Shown here piece by piece: positions 40,290-49,563 of a stretch of DNA of 64,000 nucleotides (position 1 is the first letter of the stretch; each line of letters starts with the position of its first letter). Below the pieces are notes generated by a model. That model searched no databases. It was given only the letters and a program-made list of their open reading frames with translations, and was not told where the DNA came from. Made by a program: the position numbers and the translations under genes. Origin of the DNA: Parietichytrium sp. I65-24A (Eukaryota > Sar > Bigyra > Thraustochytrida > Thraustochytriidae); contig BLSF01000066.1 of the NCBI GenBank assembly GCA_012862575.1, forward strand, positions 1 through 64,000, read 5' to 3'.

Positions 40290-40561
40290 TTGAGTCAAAG
40301 GCGAACAAGTCAAAGGCGAAGAAGAAGAAGAAAGTGAGAGAGAGGTTTGAGCAAGGGCGACACGCACGTGGACTTTGGAGCCATCGAAGCACAGAGCGTG
40401 TGCGAGAAATTTGGGCCTTGCATACTTGCATACTTGCATAAAGCAGTCGTCGGAAGGCGCCAGCAGCAAGTGGCAAACGGGATTTGACCAGGGCGGACGG
40501 GACAAGTCGTTGGATCGGCAGTGTTAGTGTTCCGTGCAAGCAGTGCGGAGGCGCGGAGAAG

Positions 40562-41509
40562 ATGGGGGAGGACCTGAAGGACGAGCAGACGGTGAGAAAG
40601 TATGCCAAATATCTCCATGCGAACATCCCGCTCAAGGAGGCTGTGCAGCTGAGCAAACGCGTGACGTACTTTCGCGGGAAGAAGCTTATCGAGGTGTTGA
40701 TGAATAATGCGGATGAAAAGTCGAACAACCCGCGATGTGAAACCGAAGAGGAGGCCAAGATGATGGGCATGGCGCTGTTGCGCATGGGCTTCATACACGC
40801 GTCCAAGGTCGGGAACAAGAAGAAGAAGGAGCTGGTGCCTGTAGATGCTACCAGCTTTGATGCTGACGGTTTTTACACGTGGATTTACGAAGGGTCTAAA
40901 ACCATGCGAAATGTGCTTCTGGCGCTGTTGGTGTTTAGTATTGCCGCAATGTGCCTCTATCCAATTTGGCCTGCCAAAGCCAAGATTGGGATTTGGTACT
41001 TTTCTGTGACCTTGCTGATCTTTTTGTTTGTTCTTTTCACTATCCGCCTCCTACTCTACATCATCTTCTGGACGATGGGATTTGAGTTTTGGATTTTGCC
41101 AAACTTTTTCGACGAAGACCTTGGCGTCATGGACTCCTTCAGGCCACTGTGGTCCTTCTCCAGGGCAGACGACAGCTGGTTATTTCGCGGAGCTGGCTTT
41201 GTTCTTTTGCTGGCGTTCTGCTACTGGTGCTATCTGCAGCCAACAGAGTTTGACGAGCTCTATGCGCAGCAAATGGACTTTCTATCTGAGCTCTACGATG
41301 GAAAGTTGCTTAGCGACCAAGCTCATTCTGAGCAGGAGCTGCTTGAAAAGGCCATTCCAAAGGTAGAGGACCTAGAGAAAGAGATCCTTGCCGAGGACGA
41401 CGAAGACGAGCAAGATCTGGACGAAGTTGACGAAGACGAGGTGTTAGAAAGGGCGGCAGCTGCCGACGACGCTGAAGAGGACGCCGAGGAAGAGGAGCTT
41501 GACATCTAA
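40562..41509 (+). CDS. SEC62: Sec62 protein-translocation subunit
   Basis: This is a 315-residue ER membrane protein. The N-terminal cytosolic part (AKYLHANIPLKEAVQLSKRV, YFRGKKLIEVLM) is the Sec62 basic domain that contacts Sec63. Two transmembrane segments follow (VLLALLVFSIAAMCLYPIW, then WYFSVTLLIFLFVLFTIRLL), with the conserved WPAKAKIGIWY between them and FWILPNFFDEDLGVMDSF after, and a weaker hydrophobic stretch at GFVLLLAFCYWCYL. The tail is strongly acidic. Sec62 assists post-translational import into the ER with Sec61/Sec63 and acts in ER-phagy. Start: the ATG at 40562 gives MGEDLKDEQTVRKYAKYL; the longer upstream frame is non-conserved. Confidence 0.92.
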   Translation: MGEDLKDEQTVRKYAKYLHANIPLKEAVQLSKRVTYFRGKKLIEVLMNNADEKSNNPRCETEEEAKMMGMALLRMGFIHASKVGNKKKKELVPVDATSFDADGFYTWIYEGSKTMRNVLLALLVFSIAAMCLYPIWPAKAKIGIWYFSVTLLIFLFVLFTIRLLLYIIFWTMGFEFWILPNFFDEDLGVMDSFRPLWSFSRADDSWLFRGAGFVLLLAFCYWCYLQPTEFDELYAQQMDFLSELYDGKLLSDQAHSEQELLEKAIPKVEDLEKEILAEDDEDEQDLDEVDEDEVLERAAAADDAEEDAEEEELDI

Positions 41510-41982
41510 GATACACTCTTTCTCTCTCACCCTCTCGTAATTCACTGTCTCTAGCGCTGCGTGTTATATTATAACAAGACCAAAATTTCAGAAGCGATTT
41601 TCTTTGATCAACGGAATCGCCTCTCTTGCCTTACTTGTCTTCCTCCCCAGTGCAAGCAAGCATCGATATTTTACATCAAGTAAACAATCTCTACTGTCTC
41701 TCGCCCAACTTGAAGCACCATTATGCGGCCAAGTCTGTCGCCGCCCACACTAATTAAGAAATGCGGTAATGCAACCTTAAGCCTGAGTCTGCATTGCTGA
41801 ATGAAAAGTTCACAGTCTGTGGCGTGCTCAACACCAATACCTCTCGCAACACGGCGCCTGTTTACAGGAATGCCTCAAGTCGTTTGAAAAGTAAAACCCG
41901 GGCGAAGCGAGATTCTAAGTGTTGCGTTCGAGGGGCGCAACTGTGACTCGTTTCGCGGCTTACGAGGGGAACCGTGAGAAGG
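41510..41982. other. Short intergenic region
   Basis: It holds the 3' end of Sec62 and the upstream region of the Mpv17-like gene in the same direction. Nothing else is seen. Confidence 0.5.
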
Positions 41983-42651
41983 ATGGCGCTGGCGTTCTAT
42001 GCGAGATGTATGGGCAAACACCCCTTGCTGACCAATATGGCCACCGCCACAGTCGCCATGAGCGTAGGAGATGGGCTGGCCCAATACACGAATTGGCGAA
42101 GATCCAGCAAAGCTGACGGTGCGCTGGGTGACAAATTCCCTTTTGAGTGGAGGAGGAATGTAATCACTTCGAGCTGGAATACCTTGGTGTTTTCTCCAGT
42201 GTTCTTCTTCTGGTTCAAGCTGCTTGACAAAAAGTTTCCTGGGTCGAGCCTGCGGGCTGCTGCGTCCAAAGTGGCGATGAACCAGCTGCTGATGGCGGTT
42301 CCGATTAATATTGGTTTCCTGGCGTACACCATGTCCCTTGAGAACATCCTCGCCCCAACTGCAGTCCCGCATAGCCTCGATCCAGATCATGCCTCACGCG
42401 CGGCTTTAAAGCGGAGGCCGTGGAGAGAGGTTTGGGCTGATATTCGCGAGAGCGTCTCGAGAAAAATCAACGAGGAGATTTGGGACATCTGGATGAAGAG
42501 CAACGTCATATGGGGAACAACCAACATGCTCAATTTCTTGTTTGTTCCCATAAAATACCGCGTGCTACCAACCATCGGCGTGAGTCTTCTGTGGAACGTT
42601 TTTTTGAGCACTGCTGCCCACCGTCCTTTCGACGAATCTCCACATCCTTGA
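41983..42651 (+). CDS. Mpv17/PMP22 family membrane protein
   Basis: This is a 222-residue protein of the Mpv17/PMP22/Sym1 family of mitochondrial inner membrane or peroxisomal membrane channels. It begins with the typical Y.....HPLLTN.AT and GDGLAQ segments. The middle has a family-like region FSPVFFFWFKLLDKKFPG, and the C terminus carries the signature: an acidic-aromatic DIWMKSNVIWGTTNMLNFLF, VPIKYRVLPTIGVSLLWNVF. The usual W..WP....FNF.FVP...R pattern is relaxed (W..W for the first part, NFLFVPIKYR kept). The ATG at 41983 is the first in frame with a conserved start. Confidence 0.88.
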   Translation: MALAFYARCMGKHPLLTNMATATVAMSVGDGLAQYTNWRRSSKADGALGDKFPFEWRRNVITSSWNTLVFSPVFFFWFKLLDKKFPGSSLRAAASKVAMNQLLMAVPINIGFLAYTMSLENILAPTAVPHSLDPDHASRAALKRRPWREVWADIRESVSRKINEEIWDIWMKSNVIWGTTNMLNFLFVPIKYRVLPTIGVSLLWNVFLSTAAHRPFDESPHP

Positions 42652-43501
42652 CTCCTCTAATCACCATTTCTCGACGGCATTTCATCCCAGCTACGAACGT
42701 GATCAGATCTTCAACTGCAAACTACGGTTTAGAATTGCCGCTCAGGCTCCTTCCAAGCCGGGCCTCCATTTCTTCAGAACTCTGTCTTCTGTCATTGACA
42801 GCGTGAGATCGAAAGCAAATGACAAACCAAGTCAAATCGCCGCCAAAGTTTCACTCTATGATCAAAAATCATCATCGACACAACTGACACAATTGACTAT
42901 TGACTGTGTCGGGTGGCATTTGCACCACGTATCTCAACACCAGACCCCGCGGACGAAACTGCCATGCACCTAGTAAAGAACCATAGTATGTTCTAGTCAA
43001 ATCTTCTGTAGAACAAGTAGAACATCTGTGCACGAAACTTCCCAAGAAATCTCTTTGAAGGCCGTCGCAAAACTTGCGCTCCGCACTCCTTTTCCTAACC
43101 TAACGCTGTCCCGTCACCTCGCCTCAGCAGCCGCGTCTCATCGCGTCGCTCTTCCTCTTGCTCTTCCTCTCCGCAACCCACTTCCTTTCTGCCTCTTCCT
43201 CCTCTTGCGCCACGCCTCACGCTCCCTTCCCTCTCTCAGACTTGCCCTCTTCCGCCCTCCCTAACCACACCTAATCACAGCTAAGACCAAATCGTTCCGC
43301 AAATTGTTCACGTGCTGTTCGCGAACCTTCGCAGACCGTTCGGGCGGCGGGTACGACGTGTCTAGGGAAATAAGTAGCAGTGGCCGGGGGGGCTGTGACT
43401 CTGCGGAAGGAGTCTTAGCGGTGGGTGGGTTAGTGCTAGCTAGATGGTGATTGCTGTTGGGGCTTTGCATGCATTCTGCCTTTACTCTTTGGTTGATTGT
43501 A

Positions 43502-43526
43502 ATTGATTGATTGATTGATTGATTGA
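43502..43526. repeat. (ATTG)n repeat
   Basis: Six ATTG units about 450-475 bp upstream of the Cdh1-like start codon. Confidence 0.9.
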
Positions 43527-43630
43527 CTTTTACAGAATCAGCATAAACAGCGCATTGTATTGTTGTGTCTGTGTGAGTAAAAGCACACAGTGTGTAACAG
43601 CAGAAGGGAAAGAAAGGAGCGCGACGGTAT

Positions 43631-43666
43631 AGTGCAGTGCAGTGCAGTGCAGTGCAGTGCAGTGCG
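43631..43666. repeat. (AGTGC)n pentanucleotide repeat
   Basis: Seven near-perfect AGTGC units about 310-345 bp upstream of the Cdh1-like start codon. Confidence 0.95.
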
Positions 43667-43975
43667 GGTTGGACGATAGGTCGAGTCGTGATCTGTGAGA
43701 AATATCGGCGATAAGTTATTGTGGTTTTGGTTTTGGCGTGGTGGAGCTCAAGTCTTTCCACGGTCGGGAGTCTGTTAGAGTCTGTTGGAGTCTGTCGGCG
43801 GCGAGGACTTGAGGACTTGGGCGTGATTTTGCGACCGTTGGCGAGGTGAAGGCTTGCGGAGGTGGTGGCGCGAAGGAGGGATCGAATCGCGGTAGTTGGA
43901 GCTGCCTGAGGCCGTTGTTTGATTTCTCTTGCCGGAAGCTCTGGAGAGGTTTGGGGTAGGTCAGTCGGCCGGAAA

Positions 43976-45713
43976 ATGTCGTTCAGCCCGCCTTCCTCGC
44001 CGGCTCGCGGCTTGGATTCCAATTACGAAGCGCGATTGAAGAGCCCTGGACGGCAATTTTGGCCGTCGCCAGGGAGGAAACAGACCAACGCGCAACACTC
44101 CATTTTGTCGCACAGCACGCCGAAGCGGGAGAGGTCGGTGTACAGCGATAGATTCATTCCTAGCCGTTCCGGGACCCAGCTGGAAACGGGATTCAGCTTG
44201 CTTGGCGGCGCGGAGGAGTCTGCACCTGGCAGCGGAAATGGCAAGTCTCAGAGCTCGTCATCGTCTTCATCGAGTGCCGCCTCAGTGAGCACCGCTCCGG
44301 GGGAGTCCAGCCAGAAGGAAGGCTTCTCAACGTACTCGATGCTGCTCCGTAGCGAGCTCCTAGGGTGCGAGTCGACACCCACAAGAGCACCTGCGCACGG
44401 ATCTAGCTCTGCCGCATCCGGGCCGGGGTCCGCAAGCTCTGAGAGCAAGGACCGAGGCAAGGATGGAATTGGTCCCGGAAAATTTACGAGCACGACTCCA
44501 GCGCGAAACTTATTCAGGTTCAAAACTCAACGCCAGACAGCTTTGGACTTGAAAAAATCCTTCTCTTTACACCCAATCGGCACGGCTTCTCAGAGCTTGC
44601 TGTCCAGCCCGCGGAAAGTCAAGCGAAAGATTAGCAAGACGCCGTTCAAGGTCCTAGACGCCCCTTCACTTCAAGACGACTTTTATTTGAATTTGGTTGA
44701 CTGGAGCTCCATGAACGTTCTGGCGGTTGGTCTGGGGTCGTGTGTATATCTTTGGAGCGCTTGTACCAGTAAGGTTACCAAGTTGTGTGATCTGGGCCAG
44801 GATGACTGCGTTACCTCGGTGTCGTGGACACAGCGAGGAATGCACTTGGCTGTAGGTACAAATCACGGCGAGGTGCAGATTTGGGATGCGACAAAGTGTA
44901 AAAAAATAAGAACGATGGGGGGCCATGCTGCTCGTGTTGGCACAATGGCGTGGAACGCTCATATCCTAGCCTCTGGTTCTCGTGACCGCCTCATCTTGCA
45001 GCGTGATGTGCGGGTTCCTGACTTTTACACGTCAAAGCTTGTGGGGCATAAGCAGGAAGTGTGCGGTTTGAAGTGGAGTAAGTTCAGTAGGCTTTGGAAG
45101 ATTGGAAGATTGGGGTGTGTGGTGGTTCATTCGTCGCTAACGGTGGCTCTTTCGTCCCATCATTAAAATGTTGTTCCTGATAGGTTTTGACGACACCCAG
45201 CTAGCGAGCGGTGGCAATGACAACAAGCTTTTCATTTGGAACGTGAAGAGCCCTAATCCAGTCCATAAGTTTTCTGATCACACCGCGGCCGTGAAGGCGA
45301 TCGCCTGGTCTCCTCACCAGCATGGACTGCTTGCGTCTGGCGGAGGTACTGCTTGCAGGTGCATCAGGTATTGGAATACTTTGACTGGTGCACCGCTTAA
45401 TTGCATAGATACTGGAAGCCAGGTCTGTGGGCTGATGTGGTCGAAGAATGTGAATGAGATTGTCAGTACGCACGGTTACTCTTTGAACCAAATTATCGTG
45501 TGGAAGTATCCGACAATGAGCAAAGTGGCGACATTGACTGGACACACCTATCGTGTCTTGTACTTGAGCATGAGCCCTGACGGGCAGACAATTTGCACTG
45601 GCGCTGGTGATGAAACGCTTCGATTTTGGAACGTATTTCCTGGTCCAAAGAACAAGGATGGATCCCGTCTAGGGACTAGTCTTTTATTTCCTGGAGGGGC
45701 CGACATCCGCTAA
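43976..45713 (+). CDS. FZR1: Cdh1/Fizzy-related APC/C activator (two exons)
   Basis: Exon 1 is 43976-45077 and exon 2 is 45184-45713, with a 106-nt intron (GTAAGT...ATAG) interrupting [15 protein letters not shown]. The 543-residue product has a Ser-rich N terminus with the C-box (YSDRFIPSR), a KFKVLDAP-type entry ([20 protein letters not shown]) and a seven-bladed WD40 propeller ([56 protein letters not shown]). It ends in an Ile-Arg tail (ADIR). C-box and IR tail are the contacts with the anaphase-promoting complex. The text is nearer Cdh1 than Cdc20. The blade motif usually reading GTADRCIRFWN has Cys in place of Asp. Role: targets cyclins and other substrates for ubiquitination in late mitosis and G1. 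Confidence 0.93.
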
Positions 45714-47762
45714 TGTTTTGATTGACTCACTTCACTCTTTCTTTTTTCTTCCTCTCTCCTCGCGATCTTTGGGCGTATGAAGACTTTGACGACCTCAGGT
45801 GTATACTCTCTCTCCTGTGAGTGCACTGTACTGCGGGCTGTCGGTTTCTCGTCCTCTCCCCTCAAGTAACGCTCTCTGTCAACTAAATAACAGAAGATTG
45901 ATATTCCTACATCCATGTGCACACTGCTTGAGCTTTCTTGTTTCACGTTCTCCAGCCCAAAGCTATCTAAATTGAGATTTGGCTAATCAGCGTTGCTGAC
46001 AATACCATTCTATCTCCACGGAGAAATTGGAAACAAGTGTTTCTTCTTCTATCTTGCACTTCCAGATTGCTGATTTGGAATCATCGGGCTCCGCGTCGAG
46101 CTCCTGCCTAAACGATTGAATGTATGAACCTTGGACAATTCAGCGCCGCAGTTTGTCTGCACTGTAAGTAAGCCTGCAGAGTCACGGACACCAGATGCAT
46201 TGCGCAGCGATCAGCGTGCCGCGGTAGGCAGGCCATTCTCATGGTTGAGACTTGGTCGACATAGAGTCGCGGGCAGCCCCAAGCAAGGGAGCACTCAGGT
46301 TTGCACAGCGTTCGCTCTCGCATTCACATTCACATCGGCGTTCGGTTTCCTCAATTCTTGTTGCCCTCTTTCTTCCAAATTCCACATCTCAACTTTCCCA
46401 AAAGTAAAAGCGACCAAAAAGAGAAAGGTCAAGACGCGAACGCGCTCTGCATTCACGCTTCTCGCTCTGTCAGTCAGTGCGTTTCTTCCCACGACCATTT
46501 CCAACTCTTTACTTCTTACTTCTCAAAACATCTCCAAACCCAGAATACATCAATACAACCATTGCCATTGCCATTCTTCCAAATTCCAAATAGTTCCAAG
46601 TCTGTCAGATTTCTCAGATTTCTGTCACTCCAAAAATTTTCCTGCTTCTATCTAGAGCTATAGTATCTCCTAATAGCCCTTGAACTTTCCTCCCATCCTA
46701 CGCTGCATACTAATCAAAATTACTTAACAGTGTAAATTATTAGATTAGATACTAATTGTTCGTTTATTAAAATCAAATAATAATTAATTAGGTTAAATTA
46801 TAGTATTTTAAACCTTTGCATAACTCAGTACAATCGGGACCCATTCCTCTAGGCCTCCCTTAGGGACGGAGGCCGGTATTACTGAAACGTCTATCATCGA
46901 GGTAGGAATGCTTTGCTAGAGTCCCACGACGATGAACCCACAAGGAACTCGGAGGAGAGTGTAGTGGTGATTAGCGCTTCACTAGCACCATTGGTCCCCG
47001 GAATCATGATCAAGTGAAGGAAAGAGCGCGCTCAGTGTGGAAAGAGAAAAGTGTCCTCGCTGCGGACACCCGTAATTGAAAGATAAGAGTACTAGCTGAA
47101 GGTGAGTAGGACTGGGAAATGGCGGAAGGGCCACGTGTGTCTGTGTGTCTGCATGTCTGCGTGTCTGTGACGGAAAATGGACGATGGCTCGGTATTTGTT
47201 TGTGAGATGTATGGGTTGAGTCTGTGCGGGGTTCGCTATGATTGGTTTGAATGTGCGGTTGTTGGCTTGATTGATTGTTTATGATCGCTTGCGTTTGAGC
47301 GTTTTGGGATGATTCGTTTGCGTGGTGTGGGGATTGGAGTGGGATGGGATGCAATGGGCGTGATGGCAGAGTGTGCTCTGACGATGTTTGTGGAATTTGT
47401 ATCTGTTTGTTGCATGTATCACAATCTGTGATCTGTGATCTGTGGTCTGTGATTGTGAAATGTTGAAATGTTGAAACACCGCACTGCGAAATGCTGGATT
47501 GAATGTTGTTGGCGACGAATTGTGCACTATTCTCGTCGGCATCGATTGGGAACGAAATCAAAACTGATTGGAAACGAAAAACATGAATCTCCCTCGTTGG
47601 CGTTGCGATAGAAAGAAATCTTATTGATTGGGGTTTATCGAAGGCAGAAGGTGGAGGCAATTCGAGACCGTCAAGGGCCTTTATAACGACTGAGCAGGTA
47701 CAATAGCCTGGACGAGAGCTTGTAGGAGAACATCAGGAGGACGAGTACTCCTGCACGTGAAG
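45714..47762. other. Intergenic; AT-rich block followed by a hairpin
   Basis: Bases 46730-46810 are strongly AT-rich, in contrast to the surroundings. A perfect 7-bp inverted repeat lies just after, at 46852-46874. A 216-codon minus-strand frame (47010-47660) is low in complexity and judged spurious. A short TTGATTGATTG run is at 47269-47279. Confidence 0.45.
46852..46874. other. Short perfect inverted repeat (hairpin)
   Basis: GGCCTCC (46852-46858) and GGAGGCC (46868-46874) are perfect complements around a 9-nt loop. It stands just downstream of an AT-rich block. It could be part of an unrecognised RNA or chance. Confidence 0.6.
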
Positions 47763-48815
47763 ATGGCCGACGTAGAAGCTCTAGCTGCCGAGGCCGCCAA
47801 GGTCAAGTTGGAGGATGACGGAGCGTTCGCTGACGCTGAAAATGGTGAGGAGGACGAAGAAGGCACGGATGTGGAGACGGAGAGTGGGGGCGATGGAGAA
47901 GAGTTGGGCGGGGAATCGGCCAGGTATGATGGGCCAGCTTGGACGATGGGCTCGCCTACGCTCTACACTTACGAAAAGGAGTACTGCACGGACGGGGAGG
48001 TAGACGACAGCGTGGAGAGACCAGATCTACAGAATCACTACACAAATGTGCCAGCCAGGCTATTTGACCTGCGAGGTCCAGATTATTTGACGGAGAGCTC
48101 CACCAACAACAAGAAACTGAAAAGGCCTTCTGCTCAAGCGGCATATGCTTGCATTGGGCTCAAGGTCTTCCAGGCCAAGATGGATCTCAAGCATGGAGCC
48201 GAGAAGATCCAAGCTCTGAAGAAGTTCCTGGAGGATCAAGCAGAGTACGATGCCAAACATGGCAAGCCGGAGGGAGACGCGCCCATGTACCTCATCTTTA
48301 GCTGGAACTTTAGCAACTTTTTCAAAACCGAGTACACGTCGGTTGTCCACGTGCTCCGTCGGTGTATTAAAATAGACTCCTCGGAGACCGGGGAGGATCC
48401 AGCGCTTGATCGCGCGTTTTCAAGGTGGCTCAAGCTGTCGGATTCAGAGAAGAATAACAAGCTCAAGTATGCTTGTCAGCTGCGGGAAGCTAATGCTCAG
48501 TTAAAAGGTGCCATAGACATGCTCGGTGGCGAGCGCCCGGTCCTCATCGGCCGTAGGCTCACCACGTCTTACCACGCAGGAGAAAACTACTTGGAAGTGA
48601 ACATGGATGTGGGATCGTCAAACGTAGCCTCCATGCTAAACGGTATTTTGTTGAAATCTAGTGGCACACTGGTGGTCGACGAGTGCTTTTGCATTGAAGG
48701 CCAGGAAGCCGATGAGCTCCCGGAGCGGGCGCTTTTCGCTTGCCGCTGGAACCATTGCTCCTTGGAGAACGTTAAGTTCGTGCTTGACGACATGGGCAAC
48801 ATTCTTCCGCAATGA
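47763..48815 (+). CDS. EDR2 C-terminal (DUF1336) domain protein
   Basis: This is a 350-residue protein with a very acidic first about 60 residues. The DUF1336/EDR2_C domain follows: W..G.P..F.LRGPDYLTES, then KKLKRPSAQAAYACIGLKVF, MYLIFSWNFSNFF, FSRWLKLSDSEKNNKLKYAC, PVLIGRRLTTSYHAGENYLEV, DVGSSNVASMLNGILL and a final VVDECFCIEGQEADELPERA. In plants this domain occurs at the C terminus of ENHANCED DISEASE RESISTANCE 2 after PH and START domains; it is also found alone in many protists. No lipid-binding PH or START domain is present here. Function unknown; membrane lipid sensing is only a guess by association. The start is the second Met codon of the frame, at 47763 (MADVEALA). Confidence 0.85.
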   Translation: MADVEALAAEAAKVKLEDDGAFADAENGEEDEEGTDVETESGGDGEELGGESARYDGPAWTMGSPTLYTYEKEYCTDGEVDDSVERPDLQNHYTNVPARLFDLRGPDYLTESSTNNKKLKRPSAQAAYACIGLKVFQAKMDLKHGAEKIQALKKFLEDQAEYDAKHGKPEGDAPMYLIFSWNFSNFFKTEYTSVVHVLRRCIKIDSSETGEDPALDRAFSRWLKLSDSEKNNKLKYACQLREANAQLKGAIDMLGGERPVLIGRRLTTSYHAGENYLEVNMDVGSSNVASMLNGILLKSSGTLVVDECFCIEGQEADELPERALFACRWNHCSLENVKFVLDDMGNILPQ

Positions 48816-49563
48816 TCAGAGAGGAGCCCTTTTGCGTCCGCCTTAGTTGCCAGCTTGCGTGCAAGCTTCCCGAGATACCATACACATAGCGCGCCCGCAC
48901 AGCGACAATTTCAATCAACCCATTCACTTATCTATCTTATCATCATCCTTCCATCACCTGCACCTCTCCCATAGCAAACCGGGTCGCGGACCATCACCAC
49001 TCGGCAGTCCATCTCGCGCTCACAAGAACCCCCCGGCTTCTTTACGGTCTGCACAACATTCCCATCTCCTTTCTCATGTTCATTCTCGTCCTCGAGCTCG
49101 TCCTTACTTTCATTCGCAGCCTGGGAAAGCCTTCGATGATCTTCGATGCCTTCGGAGCGCCGCACCCGTTCTCACAGAGTCTCAAAACGCCAAAACGTAT
49201 TGCGCAATATGCTTTCGTCGCTCATGATTCATTGACACTCATTGATTGACACTCGTTGATCATTGTCACGCATTGATTGATGGTTGATGGATGATTGATG
49301 ATTGATTGACACCGATTGTCACTCATTGGCTCATTGACAGTGAATCTCATTGATTTGATCGATTGAGATAGAATGAGATAGACTGAGTAGCAGGAAAAGT
49401 AGAGAACAAACACATACTTGAGCACACGCCTCTCTCCTCTTGTCTCTTGCCACTCTTGCCACTCGTGCCACTCTTGCCTCGACCAGAGAAGAAGAAGAAG
49501 CATAAGGAGAAGGAGAACTCAGAGTGCATATCGTCATCGTGTTCGTCACCATCGGCACGTGGG
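48816..49563. other. Intergenic, CT-rich then ATTG-rich
   Basis: Bases 49225-49360 carry many scattered ATTGATTGA/ATGATTG words, an eroded version of the repeat seen upstream of other plus-strand genes. No gene was recognised. Confidence 0.5.

Larger units (their letters stand above)
39157..40561. other. Intergenic, no supported gene
   Basis: Mostly non-repetitive, with two microsatellites close to the Sec62 start. No RNA gene was recognised. Confidence 0.5.
42652..43975. other. Intergenic, microsatellite-rich
   Basis: It contains (ATTG)n and (AGTGC)n repeats. A 253-codon minus-strand frame (43261-44022) runs through both repeats and into the Cdh1 coding region, and is judged spurious. Confidence 0.5.

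Noticed and set aside
43261-44022. 253-codon minus-strand frame
   Set aside because: It passes through two microsatellites (giving LHCTALHCTAL and SINQSINQS-like runs) and overlaps the start of the well-supported Cdh1 gene on the other strand.
46930-46995. tRNA-like sequence (AGTGGTGATTAGC followed by a B-box-like GGTCCCCGGAATC)
   Set aside because: A plausible D-stem can be drawn, but no 5-bp anticodon stem or acceptor stem forms, so it is not a tRNA.
47010-47660. 216-codon minus-strand frame
   Set aside because: The translation is low in complexity (Ser/His/Gln/Thr-rich, repeated TDHRSQ-like words), with no domain; it is typical of frames through TG-rich intergenic sequence.
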